From assembly GCA_025642065.1 (NCBI GenBank), contig JAODUP010000574.1, positions 186,001 to 250,000 of the forward strand: 64,000 bases of DNA. Reading direction: 5' to 3'. Below, piece after piece: positions 11,020-22,900 of this stretch. Position numbers and translations under genes: made by a program. Source of the stretch: Paralvinella palmiformis (Eukaryota > Annelida > Polychaeta > Terebellida > Alvinellidae). The notes below the pieces were generated by a model. The model did not search any database and had not been told where the DNA came from. It saw only the letters and a list, made by a program, of their open reading frames with translations. How positions within the stretch are numbered: position 1 is the first letter of the stretch; every line of letters begins with the position of its first letter.

Positions 11020-11139
11020 TTGGCAAACTTTCGACTAAATTGGTCAAAGGTGTTCCATGTTAAACACGAGGAAGCAGGGAGCCCTAATGCCAAGCAAAGA
11101 TTAAACTCGATGTAGAAAAATAAGGCTCATTTATTTGAA

Positions 11140-11760
11140 GACAGTTACGATGGTTTGAAAGACAATGAGGCTCACATCAGAGTTAAGCGAGAGACTAAGC
11201 CAGTGTTTTACAAACCTCGTAGGGTACCATATGCATTACGCGAACCAGTAGAAGCTGAGTTACAAAAGCCTGAAGAAAATGGTGTTATTAAAAAAGTAGA
11301 AAGATCTGAATGGGCTAGTCCCACTGTAGTGGTTCCGAAGGCAGATCGATATGTACGGATCTGTGGTGATTATAAAGTCAGTATTAATCCTTCAGTAGAG
11401 GATGAGCTACCAACTACTCAGGATCTATAAATGCAAATGACAGACTCCCAAGTATTTACTAAATTAGATTTGTCCTATGTCTATGCACAATTAAAAGCTG
11501 ATGAGGCCAGTACAAAGTTCCTCACAATAAACACCCACAAAAGCTTGTATGCTTACTTAAAACTGCCTTATGGAGTTAAATCTTCATAAAAAATCTTTCA
11601 ATCTAAGATGGATCAAATATTGTATACCCCAATATGTCTGTGAGCAAGATGATATACTCATAGGTGGAAATGATGAGAATGGGAATTTGGATATTCTTGA
11701 AATGGTATTGGAAAGGCTCAGTGAAAATAATGTACATATAATTTTTTTTTAATCCGGTAC
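11140..11760 (+). pseudogene. Reverse transcriptase remnant of the Ty3/gypsy element
   Basis: The region carries AHIRVKRETKPVFYKPRRVP, then NGVIKKVERSEWASPTVVVP and RICGDYKVSINP, which are the first reverse transcriptase blocks. FTKLDLSYVYAQL follows (about 11,455), then LKLPYGVKSS. EQDDILIGG (about 11,643) stands at the catalytic position, where the tyrosine of YxDD is replaced by glutamate in this frame. Several stops and frame changes occur. Confidence 0.85.
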
Positions 11761-11849
11761 TGTATACCTTGGATTTGAGTATTGTGGTGATGCTGTACGA
11801 CCAGTGGAAAGTTCTGTAGAGGCAATTTAAAAGGCCCCAGCTTCCACTA

Positions 11850-12297
11850 ATGTGTTCCAGTTAAGGTCATGGTTAGGAGTAGTACAGTACTATCATCAGT
11901 TTTTACCAGATTTAGCAACAGCTTTGAATCTATTACACAGGCTGCTACAAAAGAATGTTAAGTGGCACTGGTCTAGTGAGTGTAAACAGGCATCCAAAGA
12001 GTGTAAAAATCAGTTGACAAGTAAAATGTTACTTGTACATTATGATCTCAGTAAAAAGTTACGGTTGGCATGCGATGCAAGTTCCTATGGGCTGGGCTCA
12101 GTTTTGTCCCATGAGTTTGAAAATGATGACGAACGACCTATTAGTTATGCTTCCAGAAACATGAATAAGAGCGAGAGAAACTATGCACAAATTGAGCGTG
12201 AAGCTTTGTCCTAATATTTTAGGTAAAACAATTCCATGATTTTTTGGTAACTGACCATAAAACTTTGTTGGCTATTCTTGGACCGAAATCTGGAGTA
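11850..12297 (+). pseudogene. RNase H remnant of the Ty3/gypsy element
   Basis: The frame begins at FQLRSWLGVVQYYHQFLPDL, the thumb block after reverse transcriptase. It continues to LRLACDASSYGLGSVLSH, with the first RNase H aspartate, then RPISYASRNMNKSERNYAQI and EREALS. After one stop it resumes as VTDHKTLLAILGPKSGVP, the end of the domain. The downstream sequence is then replaced by unrelated DNA. Confidence 0.85.
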
Positions 12298-13622
12298 CCT
12301 AGGCCAGTGTTAAAAATAATTTTGTTTAGGGTTACCCGACCGTATGATTCCAAAACCGCCGTATGGAATTAGGAAGGAATGAAAATTACATTTCAACAAT
12401 TTTTTAATGCTAAATTCTGCTTGTATTTGTTACTTGATTGGTGTTTTGTTTCGACGTCCTGCACAATGAATCGGTACTCTAAATTTCGGAAATATCAAGT
12501 CCTTTTTGGACAATGAAATACCGACATATTTCCGCTTTCTTCACTTTCTTCGGCGATTGTGCATGGTGACGTTATATTATCGAATGACGTTTAAACCACA
12601 TGCAGATATGAATATCTGCGGACTGAGAAATATTTGTTAAAGAGAAGTGGTTGCGTAGCCGAGCATCGGAATCGTGTTTGCTAGCGCTAAAGGTCCAAGC
12701 ACTCAATGCACATGCGCTGACTACCGATGGCGACAAGGACTCCCAAACTCAATAATTTATCCCAAACCCGTTATCTCTTTTTTTAAATATGTTGGGTGAG
12801 CATAATACACTTTTATTTGAACTAAAGTTAGGTTGAGGCTTTCGACATCTTTGAAGATTTCAAACAAGAATAAAGGAGATCGAAGATATCACATCTGTCC
12901 AACTATATCGACGTGACTGTAACACGTTGGCTCGGATCTTTTTATATCTGCATCCGAGCATCCGAAACAAACAAAACTAGGTGCTTGCGCGTTCAGTACT
13001 CGGTTCTTATACACTAGCAATCACAGTCCGGGTCCAAACACCAGAAAAACGCATATTTGGCGCATGCGCATTGAGTGCTCAGACCTTTAACGCAAACGAA
13101 CACGATTCTTATGGTGTGCTACGCAACAACGTCCTTGTTAAAAATCTTTCAATAAATCAGTTGTTTTGTGTACATTCATACTATAAGAATAGCAAGCAAT
13201 ACTGGTGGATTTATGCTTTCCTTATCGTACTGAATGACCTTAAATGAAACAACAATTTTATCACATGCAACATATTTTGTGGTCCGCATTATTCACTTCA
13301 AACGGTTCCAAACATTACAATATTAACCACAAGATGGATGAACGAAAGCTAACTATCATTAGGGGAGATACGCCTGACGATCCCGAACGATATCTGGTCA
13401 CATATTGTTTTTTATTCACCAAATTTGAAAGTCCAAAACAAGGATGAGTTATGGTTTATGTGATGATTGTGAATTGTTAGTAGACTCCGAAAACCTATTG
13501 AAAATACTAGTGAGTCTATATCTGAAACAAGCTTGTAAGTTGTATTCTATCTATCTAGTCTGAATTATTACTGGTGTATTTGAATAAAAAACACTTCATG
13601 AACAATATATTCCACTAGACAA

Positions 13623-13683
<61 letters not shown>

Positions 13684-13700
13684 TTCCCCTTACCGTATGG
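12298..13700. repeat. Foreign segment in the Ty3/gypsy element with long inverted repeat
   Basis: Between the end of RNase H and the integrase core, the expected linker and zinc-binding region is absent. The segment contains two arms of roughly 85-100 bp in inverted orientation (about 12,632-12,720 and 13,057-13,145). Both arms carry GCACTCAATGC, ATCGTGTTTG- or ATCGTGTTCG-like words and TTGCGTAGC. A TA microsatellite of 56 bp (13,624-13,679) lies at its right side. The short frames inside (12,981-13,247 and 13,244-13,447) have no family I can name. It looks like an inserted foldback or TIR element plus a deletion. Confidence 0.6.
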
Positions 13701-14640
13701 ACTTTTTGGATTTACCCAAAGCATCCTTTTCAAAGAGTGCACATTGATTTTTGTGAAGATAAGAAACAACATTTTCTTATTCTTGTCGATAGCTACTCTA
13801 AGTGGGTAGAAGTTAAGCCTATGAAAAAGACAACAGTAGACAAAACTCTTGATGAGTTGAGATTGATTTTTGCCCAGCATGGTTTGGCCGAACAGTTGGT
13901 GTCCGATAACGGGCCACAGTTCATTGCCCATGAATTTAAGGAATTTGTGAAAAAAAATGGCATTAAACATATTAGAGTTGCCCCGTATCATCCGGCATCA
14001 AACGGGGCTGTGGAAAGAGCAGTGAGATTATTTAAGGAAAGTTTCACCAAACAGGTTATATTCTGTTAATATATAGAAGTACACCTCATGGTACCACAGG
14101 GCTTAGTCCAGCTGAGTTGCTCATGAAGCGACAACTGAGAATAAGGCTAAATTTAGTTAAACTAGCTGTGACTAAGTTAGTCAACAAAAAGTTCAGTTTG
14201 ATAGAACTAGAAAAAGGGTGAGAGAATGTTTGAAGTTGGTGATGTGGTGAAAGTGAAAAACACAAGAGTACAATCAAAAACAGACAAATGGTTATTTGGA
14301 AATTATGTTGTGAAAATAGGTTCTGAAAGAAAATTAGTTCATACAGATCACCTTGTTAAAGTTTTTGAGGAAGCAAGCATCACTGGTTCACAAAAACTGA
14401 TCATTTTCCTCCCAGTTTCTGATTCTAAAAACAGTTTGTCAACAACTGTAAATGACAGTTTATTGGATAATACTGAAATTAGTGTAAATTCTGAACAAAA
14501 CTCTCTAGTTTTTGACAGACTGTTGATAACGTCAATAATGGAAATGATATAAGTGAACTTGATAAAATTCTTGTGAAGAATAAAACTTCTCCTACGGTTT
14601 TGAGAAGATCAAATAGTGAAAGAAAACCAGTAAAGAGATT
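13700..14640 (+). pseudogene. int: Integrase remnant of the Ty3/gypsy element
   Basis: The reading resumes with PKHPFQRVHIDF (about 13,715), which holds the first catalytic aspartate. Next comes LVSDNGPQFIAHEF with the second, and HPASNGAVERAV with the catalytic glutamate of the D,D(35)E triad. After a stop at 14,067 the region continues as HGTTGLSPAELLMKRQLR, the GPY-type conserved C-terminal block. A last frame (14,226-14,552) has EVGDVVKVKN and HTDHLVKVFEE. The N-terminal HHCC zinc finger is missing. Confidence 0.85.
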
Positions 14641-14764
14641 AATTAGCGAGTAAAATTTGGTTTAAAAATTAAATTTATACAACTATTTGGTATATTTGTT
14701 AGGATTGTTACTGAGTTATACAAAAAGACATAATAATAATCTTGTTTAAAAAAAGGGAAAACAG

Positions 14765-14910
14765 TGTAATATAGTATCATAAGAAACACAATGTAAATAC
14801 TTTGAATTATTATTATGTCTGTATGACCTGGTTCTATTGACATAAATGCACTTCCGGCTGAAACTGTAGAAAGTCAACGTCTCGTGTTCTGTCATTTGTT
14901 TAAAATATAT
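14765..14910 (+). repeat. 3' LTR of the Ty3/gypsy element
   Basis: This is the partner of 9,505-9,653, beginning TGTAATATAG and ending in the shared TTTAAAATATAT. Differences from the 5' copy cluster near 14,840-14,870. Confidence 0.85.
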
Positions 14911-14934
14911 AAAGTTTAACATAAATAATATATA

Positions 14935-15190
14935 AAAGTCATATCAAATTATAGCTATATATGTGCTCACAAATATAATAAATGATGTCAAAATATTAAA
15001 ACGATCACCCACATATTAAATAATCCAGTTCAAAATGCTGATTAGTCGACTTTTAATGGCCTGCGTGCGCCGTCATTTTGAAGCTAGACAGACACCGGAA
15101 GCTCCTGAATGCTGACATCACTTAAACCCAGCAATTTGACAACCCCAAAAAATGCAATTTTCTTGTTAAAATTACGTCATTTTGAGCCAG
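14935..15190 (-). repeat. Interspersed repeat family D, copy 1
   Basis: The reverse complement of this stretch matches 22,868-23,100 closely. Shared words include 'ttgaactggattatttaat', CATTCAGGAG and GTCTGTCTAGCTTCAAAATG. A partial third copy is at about 56,425-56,530. No coding sequence is present, so it is probably a non-autonomous element. Confidence 0.7.
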
Positions 15191-15194
15191 AAAA

Positions 15195-16327
15195 AACCTT
15201 AGAAGAGGAATGTGATTACAAATGGCTGAGCTATTAATGTTCAAGTAACTATAATACGCGTCAGTCTAGAGAGCGCCGATGTGACGTCAAAGCATTTCAA
15301 TTTTCTCATTCCCACCTTGGAATCTGGCTTCCGTTGCAGCCGTAATGGCGGCCCTCCAGTAATTTGGATTATTTCCCTATATCTATGATGTCATCTATAT
15401 TTTGTAATTATTATTGTGGAATGTTGGGTTACTGTTCTAAACATATTTAAGAAATATATTTAAGAAATATTTAAGAAATATTTTCTGAGGGTGCTCTAGC
15501 TAGCTAGCTGTCTCCTTAACCCAAATTATATATCATTAATATTTTAATATTAATTTTATTAAGACTGTCACTTTATTAAGCGTTAGAGACATTACAATAC
15601 GTCAATATTTAATTCAGATCCCGGACAGCTATCTGGATCCCACATTTAAGGCATCCTCATGAATATTCGGTTTTGTTGGTTTTTATTCGCCAAGTTCAGC
15701 AGAGTTGTATACTGACGTCATCAGCATAGTTTTACACAGTTATGTATGAAACGTCATCCACAACACTCCCTCCCCCTCTCTCAACCCCCCCCCCCCTTTC
15801 TCTCTACATGCCAACACTGATCATGCGTGCATATTTTGCTGTATAATTAATTAGCCACGTACATGATCCGTATAAACGCCACCTGAAACGACGTTTCAAT
15901 CTACAAAACGCATATTTTCTGTAATTCTTGCAAGATGTAACTATTAGAATGACTGTTGATGCTAAAATTTAAAGCCATTAATTGTTATTCAAAAGGTATT
16001 GGATGATGATCAAAGAATTGCTTTAAACATTAACAAATTAAACTATTAATAAACGGATTTAATTTCGACTGCAGTAAAACGGAAGAAAATTTCGACGCTC
16101 CAGTTAATATATACAAGAGTACGCGTGATGTAGAAATACAGTCAGTTCAATGTATTTTATCAATAATATTTTCATCACCCTAATCTTCAGAATCAAAATA
16201 TAAACAAACCATTATTATTCCTAATTAATTAAGATACGTTAGTTAATTAATCTTTTCATGTTAACAGAACAATATTATGCAAATTTCATACACCAGTAGT
16301 AGGATATGTATTTATATACCAGATGGG

Positions 16328-16330
<3 letters not shown>
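15195..16330. other. Unannotated intergenic stretch
   Basis: I see AT-rich DNA, a C-run at about 15,787-15,796 and a triplicated AAGAAATATTT word near 15,450-15,485. There is no coding or structural signal that I can support. It ends in the (TA)n tract at 16,331-16,385. Confidence 0.4.
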
Positions 16331-16391
<61 letters not shown>

Positions 16392-16904
16392 CAGTTAACT
16401 TCGGAATATGTTGATCTCGGCCCAGTGATCTCCGACCATGATAACTTCGTTACAGTTAAAATAAAAGTGTATAAAAATGTGTTTTAAGCTCTTTCTTTTG
16501 TGGTGCCCGTCATTTGTGTCGGTGTTCCAAGATACCCCTAAACTTTAGAATCTAAGGATCGTCCAATCAGTTGATTAAATTATTATACACAGTATTAGAA
16601 AAACCGTTTGATAAAAGTGTAGATATAAGCAGGCAATTTTATCTAATAATTGTTAAAGCCTATCAAATATGACAGCCCTAAAATTTAAATATGTTGTAAC
16701 GAATATTAGTATTAATTAAGCTGACGAAGACAGACATTTCAAAGCGAACATCAGAAAGTATATAGATTCTTGAGTAATTACATTTTGTCTTCAACGAACC
16801 TGAAGATAATAAACAAACCCATATAAGAAGTAGACGTTGAGTATTTGAAATATATCTACAAGAAAACTGAAAATTTCAATATAAATACAACTCGGTTTCG
16901 AAGC

Positions 16905-17305
16905 AGAATTAATCTACACCGATGCCAACTCCCAACCAAACGGAGCCACAGTATGAATATGTTTTATTAAATAAACAGAAAAAAAATCAGAGGCAGAATC
17001 CCAAGCCACATCCCGATCACATTAGCTGAGCTGGATGTAGTCAAAGCTGCACTAATCTGGATATCGAAACAGCTTATGCACGAAAGAGTTATCATCCACT
17101 CGGACTCTATATGCACGGAAGCAATAACTATCATCTCTACAGATAATTTCCACACATATCCCGAATTCATCACAGACATCTTTATCACGGCGTTAACTCT
17201 CCGGCAGTGAGGAATCCAAAGTAATATTCCACTGGGTTCCAAGCAATGTAAATCTTGAGGACAATGACCAAGCTAACAAACTAGTGAACGAAGCCAGACT
17301 ATTTC
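16905..17305 (+). pseudogene. RNase H fragment of a non-LTR retrotransposon
   Basis: On the plus strand, IYTDANSQPNGATV (about 16,911) resembles the start of a retroelement RNase H, with D in YTD. LAELDVVKAALIWI (about 17,022) follows and supplies the helix with the catalytic glutamate. IIHSDSICTEAI then gives the second aspartate, and after a frame shift FHWVPSNVNLEDNDQANKLVNEA closes the domain (written here in its shorter parts: FHWVPSNVNLEDN and DQANKLVNEA). The frames are shifted twice, so it is a relic. No reverse transcriptase is attached, so the clade is open; I-like or R1-like elements carry such a domain. Confidence 0.7.
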
Positions 17306-17559
17306 GTTGTTTATTATTATTATATAATTAATACAACATACAACAAAATGATTTTTAATTACAAATATTCAATAAATGAGACAATAAGTCAATTAACCAA
17401 ATTAATTGCAGTTACCAATGTTGCATATGTTAAAACAGAAAAGTGTACATGTGTCATTTTTTTAGTAACTATAATTGAAGCGAGACCACCGCGTTACCAT
17501 GTTGCTAATCTAAATAATTTGTACACTAAATTGTATGCTCAAAGGTTGCCAAGATCTTG

Positions 17560-17562
<3 letters not shown>

Positions 17563-17613
<51 letters not shown>
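17563..17613. repeat. (TA)n(TG)n microsatellite
   Basis: A TA run passes directly into a TG run. Confidence 0.9.
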
Positions 17614-17615
<2 letters not shown>

Positions 17616-17659
17616 CATATAAGATTTCTTTTTTTCGCACGTTCTAATAAAAGACTAAC

Positions 17660-19060
17660 AAGTGTACCCCAAAGAAGAGTTTTAGATCCTACTCAGTACT
17701 GCTTGAATCTGGATCTACGGAATTTAGAACTAGGCTGTACCTGTTGATTTATTCCGGTATTCTCTGAAATTTGTCAATCTGTTAGGTTGTATTTCTCCTT
17801 TGGCTAAAACTCGTCTAATCTAGGCTTGAACGCAGGGAGTGAATTCCAGTCACTGATAGTTCCGAACCGTACATGCTTCCTAAGGAATTTCTAGTCATTT
17901 ACGCGACTAACGTCGGACTGTCTTACAGCGAAGAAAATACATTGCTTCACTCTGTCTATACGATTTATTATTTTATACGCCTCTTTTTCTAATTTGGAAT
18001 TGGACTTTCCGCATCCCCTCTATCCCGTCAATATCTCAGGTGTCAGTTGAGGTTACTATATATCAGATGAGCCAGGTCCATTGTCGTAGAGAGTCGAGGA
18101 ACTGTAATCCGATCGAAACACGTAAAGGTGACCTTCAAAAGTCCAAGCACCTGTGATGCAGTAGCAGTTAAGATGCTGACGAAACTTGAGTTCCTCGTCT
18201 ATGAAGACTCCGAGGCCATTCTCATTTGTTGTCATCTCAACTGATGTCTAACTTGTAGTTGGTACTTAAGCCATTTATTTGTGTTGCCTAGGAACCTTAG
18301 ACTCCGACCCATTGAAGACTAATTTCTACTCCTGGGGCCATTCCATCAGCCTCTCCATGTGTTGCTGTAAATTATTCTTGCCCTCCGTGATCTGTATAAT
18401 GATCGAAACAATTTTGACATTATAGCTTCTTAGCACATGTGGGAACACAGGAATGAAAATCGCACAGAGGATTGGCCACAGAACGCTGTCGGATGTCTCT
18501 TCGGAGGCGTGGGCTCGTATCCCACCACTGCCACTATGTTCCAATTTGTTTTATTCAGTAGAACAATTAATAAGTTTATAACGCCGGTTGAGAACGCATG
18601 ACTATTAGGCTAGTAATAGACAACAAAACGGTAGATGGCACCACAATAGGGTGATATCATTATATACAAAGGAGTAGTAGTGCCACAATATAAGACAGTA
18701 TACTGATATCATTATAACTAGTGGCTATTACAACACCCAAGATAAAGCTGCCCATTATTAATAGCTCGCTGTCTGCGCTCAGACAAAACGTCACTTATCC
18801 ATTTAAGAAATTTAATTGCCAGTGATGACGTAATAGGTTTTAACTTCTTGACCAGCCTCTATAGAGGGGAACAGTGTCGAAAGCCTTGCGTAAATCTAGA
18901 TAGATCATATCAACTGGCCGGGTCTTCTTCGTCTAATACTTCATCATATGATTTCTGAAATATGATAATGGGTGGTAACGTGATGAAATGTAACTACTTG
19001 CTCAACAATCTGTGGTGAAAACCATCAGGATCAGCCTATTTTACCCCATTCCTTGACGTG
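17660..19060 (-). pseudogene. Non-LTR retrotransposon reverse transcriptase relic
   Basis: Reading the minus strand from 19,060 down: ADPDGFHHRLLSK (the GPDGI-type block), FQKSYDEVLDEE, DMIYLDLRKAFDTVP (about 18,870-18,915, carrying the first catalytic aspartate), SIIIQITEGKNNLQQHMERL (about 18,400), LGVFIDEELKFRQHL (about 18,220) and, near the end, KFLRKHVRFGTISDWNSLP. This is the order of a Jockey/CR1-like reverse transcriptase. Stops and frame changes are frequent, and the YxDD block is not clearly readable. The outer ends are approximate. Confidence 0.75.
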
Positions 19061-19427
19061 ATGAAGGGGATTAAATTCTATGTCTCAGTGATATGTTATA
19101 TATGCCAGCAAGAGATAATTAGGCTTCTTTTACGGATAACTAAGCTGGAGTGTTCAATGGTTGGAGGGTAGACTGATATGGACTAAGAATGAGGTAACCC
19201 TAAAAGAAACCTCGAGTACTGAAGTTAGAGGTATTGGGTCACACGGTGCACTCTAATAGACCACAATATCAACAACAGCTATTATGACTACACAAGAAGT
19301 ACATTCGGGCTGGTACTTTCTATATATGGTCCTGTGGAGAAGTAGAACAGATGACTGAACATATGACTTCCAAGACTACATAAACATACAATAGCTGAAA
19401 GACAACTACAAGAACTTTCCAGAAGAA

Positions 19428-19458
<31 letters not shown>

Positions 19459-19895
19459 CGCAAGCCGTAACTACGTTGAGGCAAATGAGACAAATGCCTC
19501 ACACCGAAATTGAAAAGCGCAGAGTGAATAGAAAATGGCACGGTTTTGTTTCACTGTTGGCCTCCACGGACGTGTAGTCAACAAGTGAACGAAAAGAAGA
19601 AGAGAAAGCTAATTTTGTCGTTTTCAATTTCATCATCTTCTTATAGAGTTGATGATGCACTGTAAAGACTACTGATACTGGAACCGTGTCATTCGGTGCA
19701 ATTTCTGAGCTTGAGGCATCTAAGTTTCATGGATGAATACACTTACACATTATTTATTTATTGGCTTAGCAGCTTTTCTTTAGCTCCATCATCACTTATA
19801 AAACAGCCTACCACCGTCTTAAGAGCACCCAATCCCGTTACTCTTAAGTAATATGTAGTTTTAGGTTTTCAACACGTATAGCTGAGATATTTTGC

Positions 19896-19951
19896 TGTAC
19901 TACCTGAAACCGGAAGTTCTATTTACGGACGTGGCAGACCGAAGATGGCGC
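19896..19951 (+). promoter_or_regulatory. Putative ETS and YY1 sites at the PDIA5-like start
   Basis: ACCGGAAGT at 19,909-19,917 is a strong ETS-type site. GAAGATGGCG at 19,941-19,950 matches the core of the YY1 site AAGATGGCG and contains the proposed start codon. This ETS plus YY1-at-ATG layout is common in TATA-less promoters of broadly expressed animal genes. There is no TATA box just upstream. The transcription start is not determined. Confidence 0.5.
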
Positions 19952-19995
19952 GATCGGTAGTGTGTGTGTTTTGTCTTGCGTTAGGTTGTTTTTTG
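19945..19995 (+). CDS. PDIA5: PDIA5-like exon 1 (start and signal peptide)
   Basis: Encodes residues 1-17, MARSVVCVFCLALGCFL, followed by a GTGAGT donor in phase 0. I chose this ATG because it opens a hydrophobic signal sequence, begins with MAR as vertebrate PDIA5 does, is followed at once by a good donor, and sits in a YY1-like GAAGATGGCG. The next intron is 11.8 kb. Confidence 0.75.
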
Positions 19996-22900
19996 GTGAG
20001 TTATCAGTTGCTTTGTAGATTAACATATGTTGTTAGACAGTAATTAATGTACATACATTGTGTTGGTGTCTAGTATATTTACATTAACATGTTACAACGT
20101 CATGTCATTTTCAAAACACTGTTTAACATGTAGGATTGTGTTAGTTTACTTTTTCATTTTCTGAGTTTGTTGCCCGGGTGCGATGGTAAACAATTATTTA
20201 TAGATTGCTAATCAGCTTCAAGGGACACTTTAATCAAACATTCTGTATGCTAGGTGTGTGTTGAATATGATTGAGTGTCATGACTAACTCTCTGTTTTTG
20301 CTGGGAGCTAGCCATTGAAATAAATGTCTCCGGGAACTTTCGCCACCTGAGGCTGAGTCTTTTCGCCAGTGATCACCAAATTCCCTGGCCCATTTGCCAC
20401 TGAAGCTTGAGCCTATTCGCCACTCACAATTTTAATTGTTTAATAGCACTTTTATTATTACTTATATAAAGAGGCTTAGATCCTGTTAGGTGTGAATATG
20501 ATTTTATAGTTTAATAGCAATAATCGCTTAAGCCCTTTCCCATGGAAGCCACAACAAAAACTATGAGAATATTAAAATGTACTAAATATTTTATATTGTA
20601 TGTATGAAACCAGTGCCCCAGTTTGTATTATTTGCTGATGCTACCACTATCTTTGCAATTAATAGTGTGGAAAGCACCAAATTTATTTGAGCCACAAGAT
20701 GTCCTGAAAGGTCATACATAAAACAGCGTGATTTGCCCATATAGGTTACATATGTGATTAATTCTTCCGCATTATATATACACTATTTCTTTTATTCACT
20801 CACTAAATATAAGAGGCGAATGGGCTAGACCATGAGTGACGAATGGGCTAGACCATGAGTGACGAATGGGCCATGAAAACTGCATAACATATTGAACATG
20901 GTTAAATAAAAGATTGAAATATGTTTGCATTGTTGTTATTTATTGAATAATTTTACTTGAGGGGTGATCTAATGTTATTGATATCTTTGTCTACATGTAT
21001 TAAACCAGCTACTGCTTGTGTCTATGTAGATCTAGATCCACCACCTCCTACGTGTCAACATGAACTGTCAAAATGTACCATTATGAAATAGCAAACTTCA
21101 AATAAATTAGTGGTCCCCCCTTTCACGTTACATAGTAGTTATGTTTGAGTAAATGTTATTAAAAATACTTGTACATGAGTACTTTTAAATGTACTTGAGT
21201 ACATTGATCAAATAAGTACTCACACTGGTACTCATAAAAAAACTTGTACTTGTACTCGAGTACTTTCCCATGTATTTTGCCCAAACCCTGCTGCCAACCA
21301 TTACGATTTCTGTGGAATCATTGCGATTTTCTGTTCTTCATTACACCTGTATTCTGAAAACTATGATAAATCTGCCCTTTCCCATAATAGTTCCATGTCA
21401 CAGTGTTAGTCATACATTATATCACATGACAGTGGTCCTAGACCACATAGCTTGAAAGCCTTTGCTGGGCCAGCAAATCGGAACAGTGCAATATGGCAGT
21501 GAGTGATCACACTAAAACAAATATTCTTGTGGAGATGTTAGTCAGTGATGGTTCAAATTACATTGCCAGTTAAATGGAGTACCAACCTTTCAGTGTAGCC
21601 ATTGATGGATCCAATGAAATGGACAACAGAAATCTATATCCAATGACTGTTAGATATGTTAATTTACATAACTTCTTTGTATCAGCGATAATGTGGGATT
21701 TCAGCAAGAGAACCAAAATACCAGTGATAGGCTTACTTGTCCTTGCTTCTGTTTTTTCTTTCTAAAATTCCTAGTGGAATCTGTATGTGTCATTGATAAT
21801 ACATGGAAAATGTGTCAATTGGCCCATTTGGTCTAAATTTCATGGGACTTTTCGAGATACCATGGGACATTTGATCAAGTGAAATGATTTGCGAACTCTG
21901 GATTGCATATTGTATTACAAATAAACATTTCTTATTGGCCTTGGGCCCATGATATGTTTTCTAGTTGGATCATTGAGTATGGTCGAGCCATTGGCGCAGG
22001 GTGCAGTTCCAGGAATAACTCTGGGAGATGTATGTTTGTTGTGTTCAATTTATGATGAGTTGGCTTAATTGTAATTATATTTTAATAGGATATGGCAATT
22101 TATGTGGCTTGTATCAATGAAACAGATAAAGAATGGCGCTGGAGAGCCAGTTTGATAGCATTGCCTCTGTGATGGTGGACATTTTGATCTATCACAGCCA
22201 CCAAAACTCTCAGTAGCTTGATTGTGCATAAAGTATCCCTCAGTGCCAAAGGCACAACACGTTCTCAACAGAAACATTCCAATACTTTCCTGGTTTAAAG
22301 ACGATGAGTGCTTGCTACCTATCAAAAACTCATGAAAAAGTTACACTCCGTACTAATATACAATGTTAGAACTGAAATAACTTTATATACAATGTGATAT
22401 GATTTTTTATATGAAATCAACTAAAAAATAATACAGCAATCCTATGAATATTTTAGGATAATGTAGAATATGTAAGGTAATCATCTGTTTAAAGTGCAGA
22501 CTGTCTTGACTTAATTGTTATTGAAATTAAAGGTGGGAAAAATCTGATTAAATGAAGAAAGCAGTTAAACTTTCACAAAAGAATACTTATGATGTTGAAT
22601 TGTTTTGATATCAATAAATATGATAAATCGTATGATGTATGGCATCATGTGAGCTGTAGGTCATGTTTCGTGCAAAACTGATTACTTTTTCAAATGTTGG
22701 CAGCTGGAGTTAGTGTTCCCGGTTCTCCTTGCGCTTTCTTCGGTGATTCTGCTTTCTTTGAAACAATAGGAAGCTTCTTCCTCTTGTAAGATTCTCTCTG
22801 ACTGAAACTGATAATTTTAACAAGATTATTGCATTTTGTTATGGAATTATTCCTGGCTAACACTTGTTTACATGCTTTTGTATGGGGTTGTCAAACTGCT

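Larger units (their letters stand above)
9505..14910 (+). mobile_element. Degenerate Ty3/gypsy LTR retrotransposon
   Basis: Two direct terminal repeats enclose a plus-strand series of fragments in Ty3/gypsy order: gag (9,878-10,737), protease (about 10,790-11,019), reverse transcriptase (11,140-11,760), RNase H (11,850-12,297), integrase (about 13,700-14,200) and a C-terminal domain (14,226-14,640). Each is interrupted by stops or frameshifts, so the copy cannot encode a working polyprotein. The region between RNase H and the integrase core (about 12,298-13,700) is foreign and contains a large inverted repeat. Integrase after RNase H distinguishes Ty3/gypsy from Ty1/copia. Near-identical LTRs point to a fairly recent insertion, with decay or rearrangement afterwards. 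Confidence 0.9.

Noticed and set aside
16967..17242. 91-codon minus-strand frame
   Set aside because: It is the antisense of the plus-strand RNase H relic.
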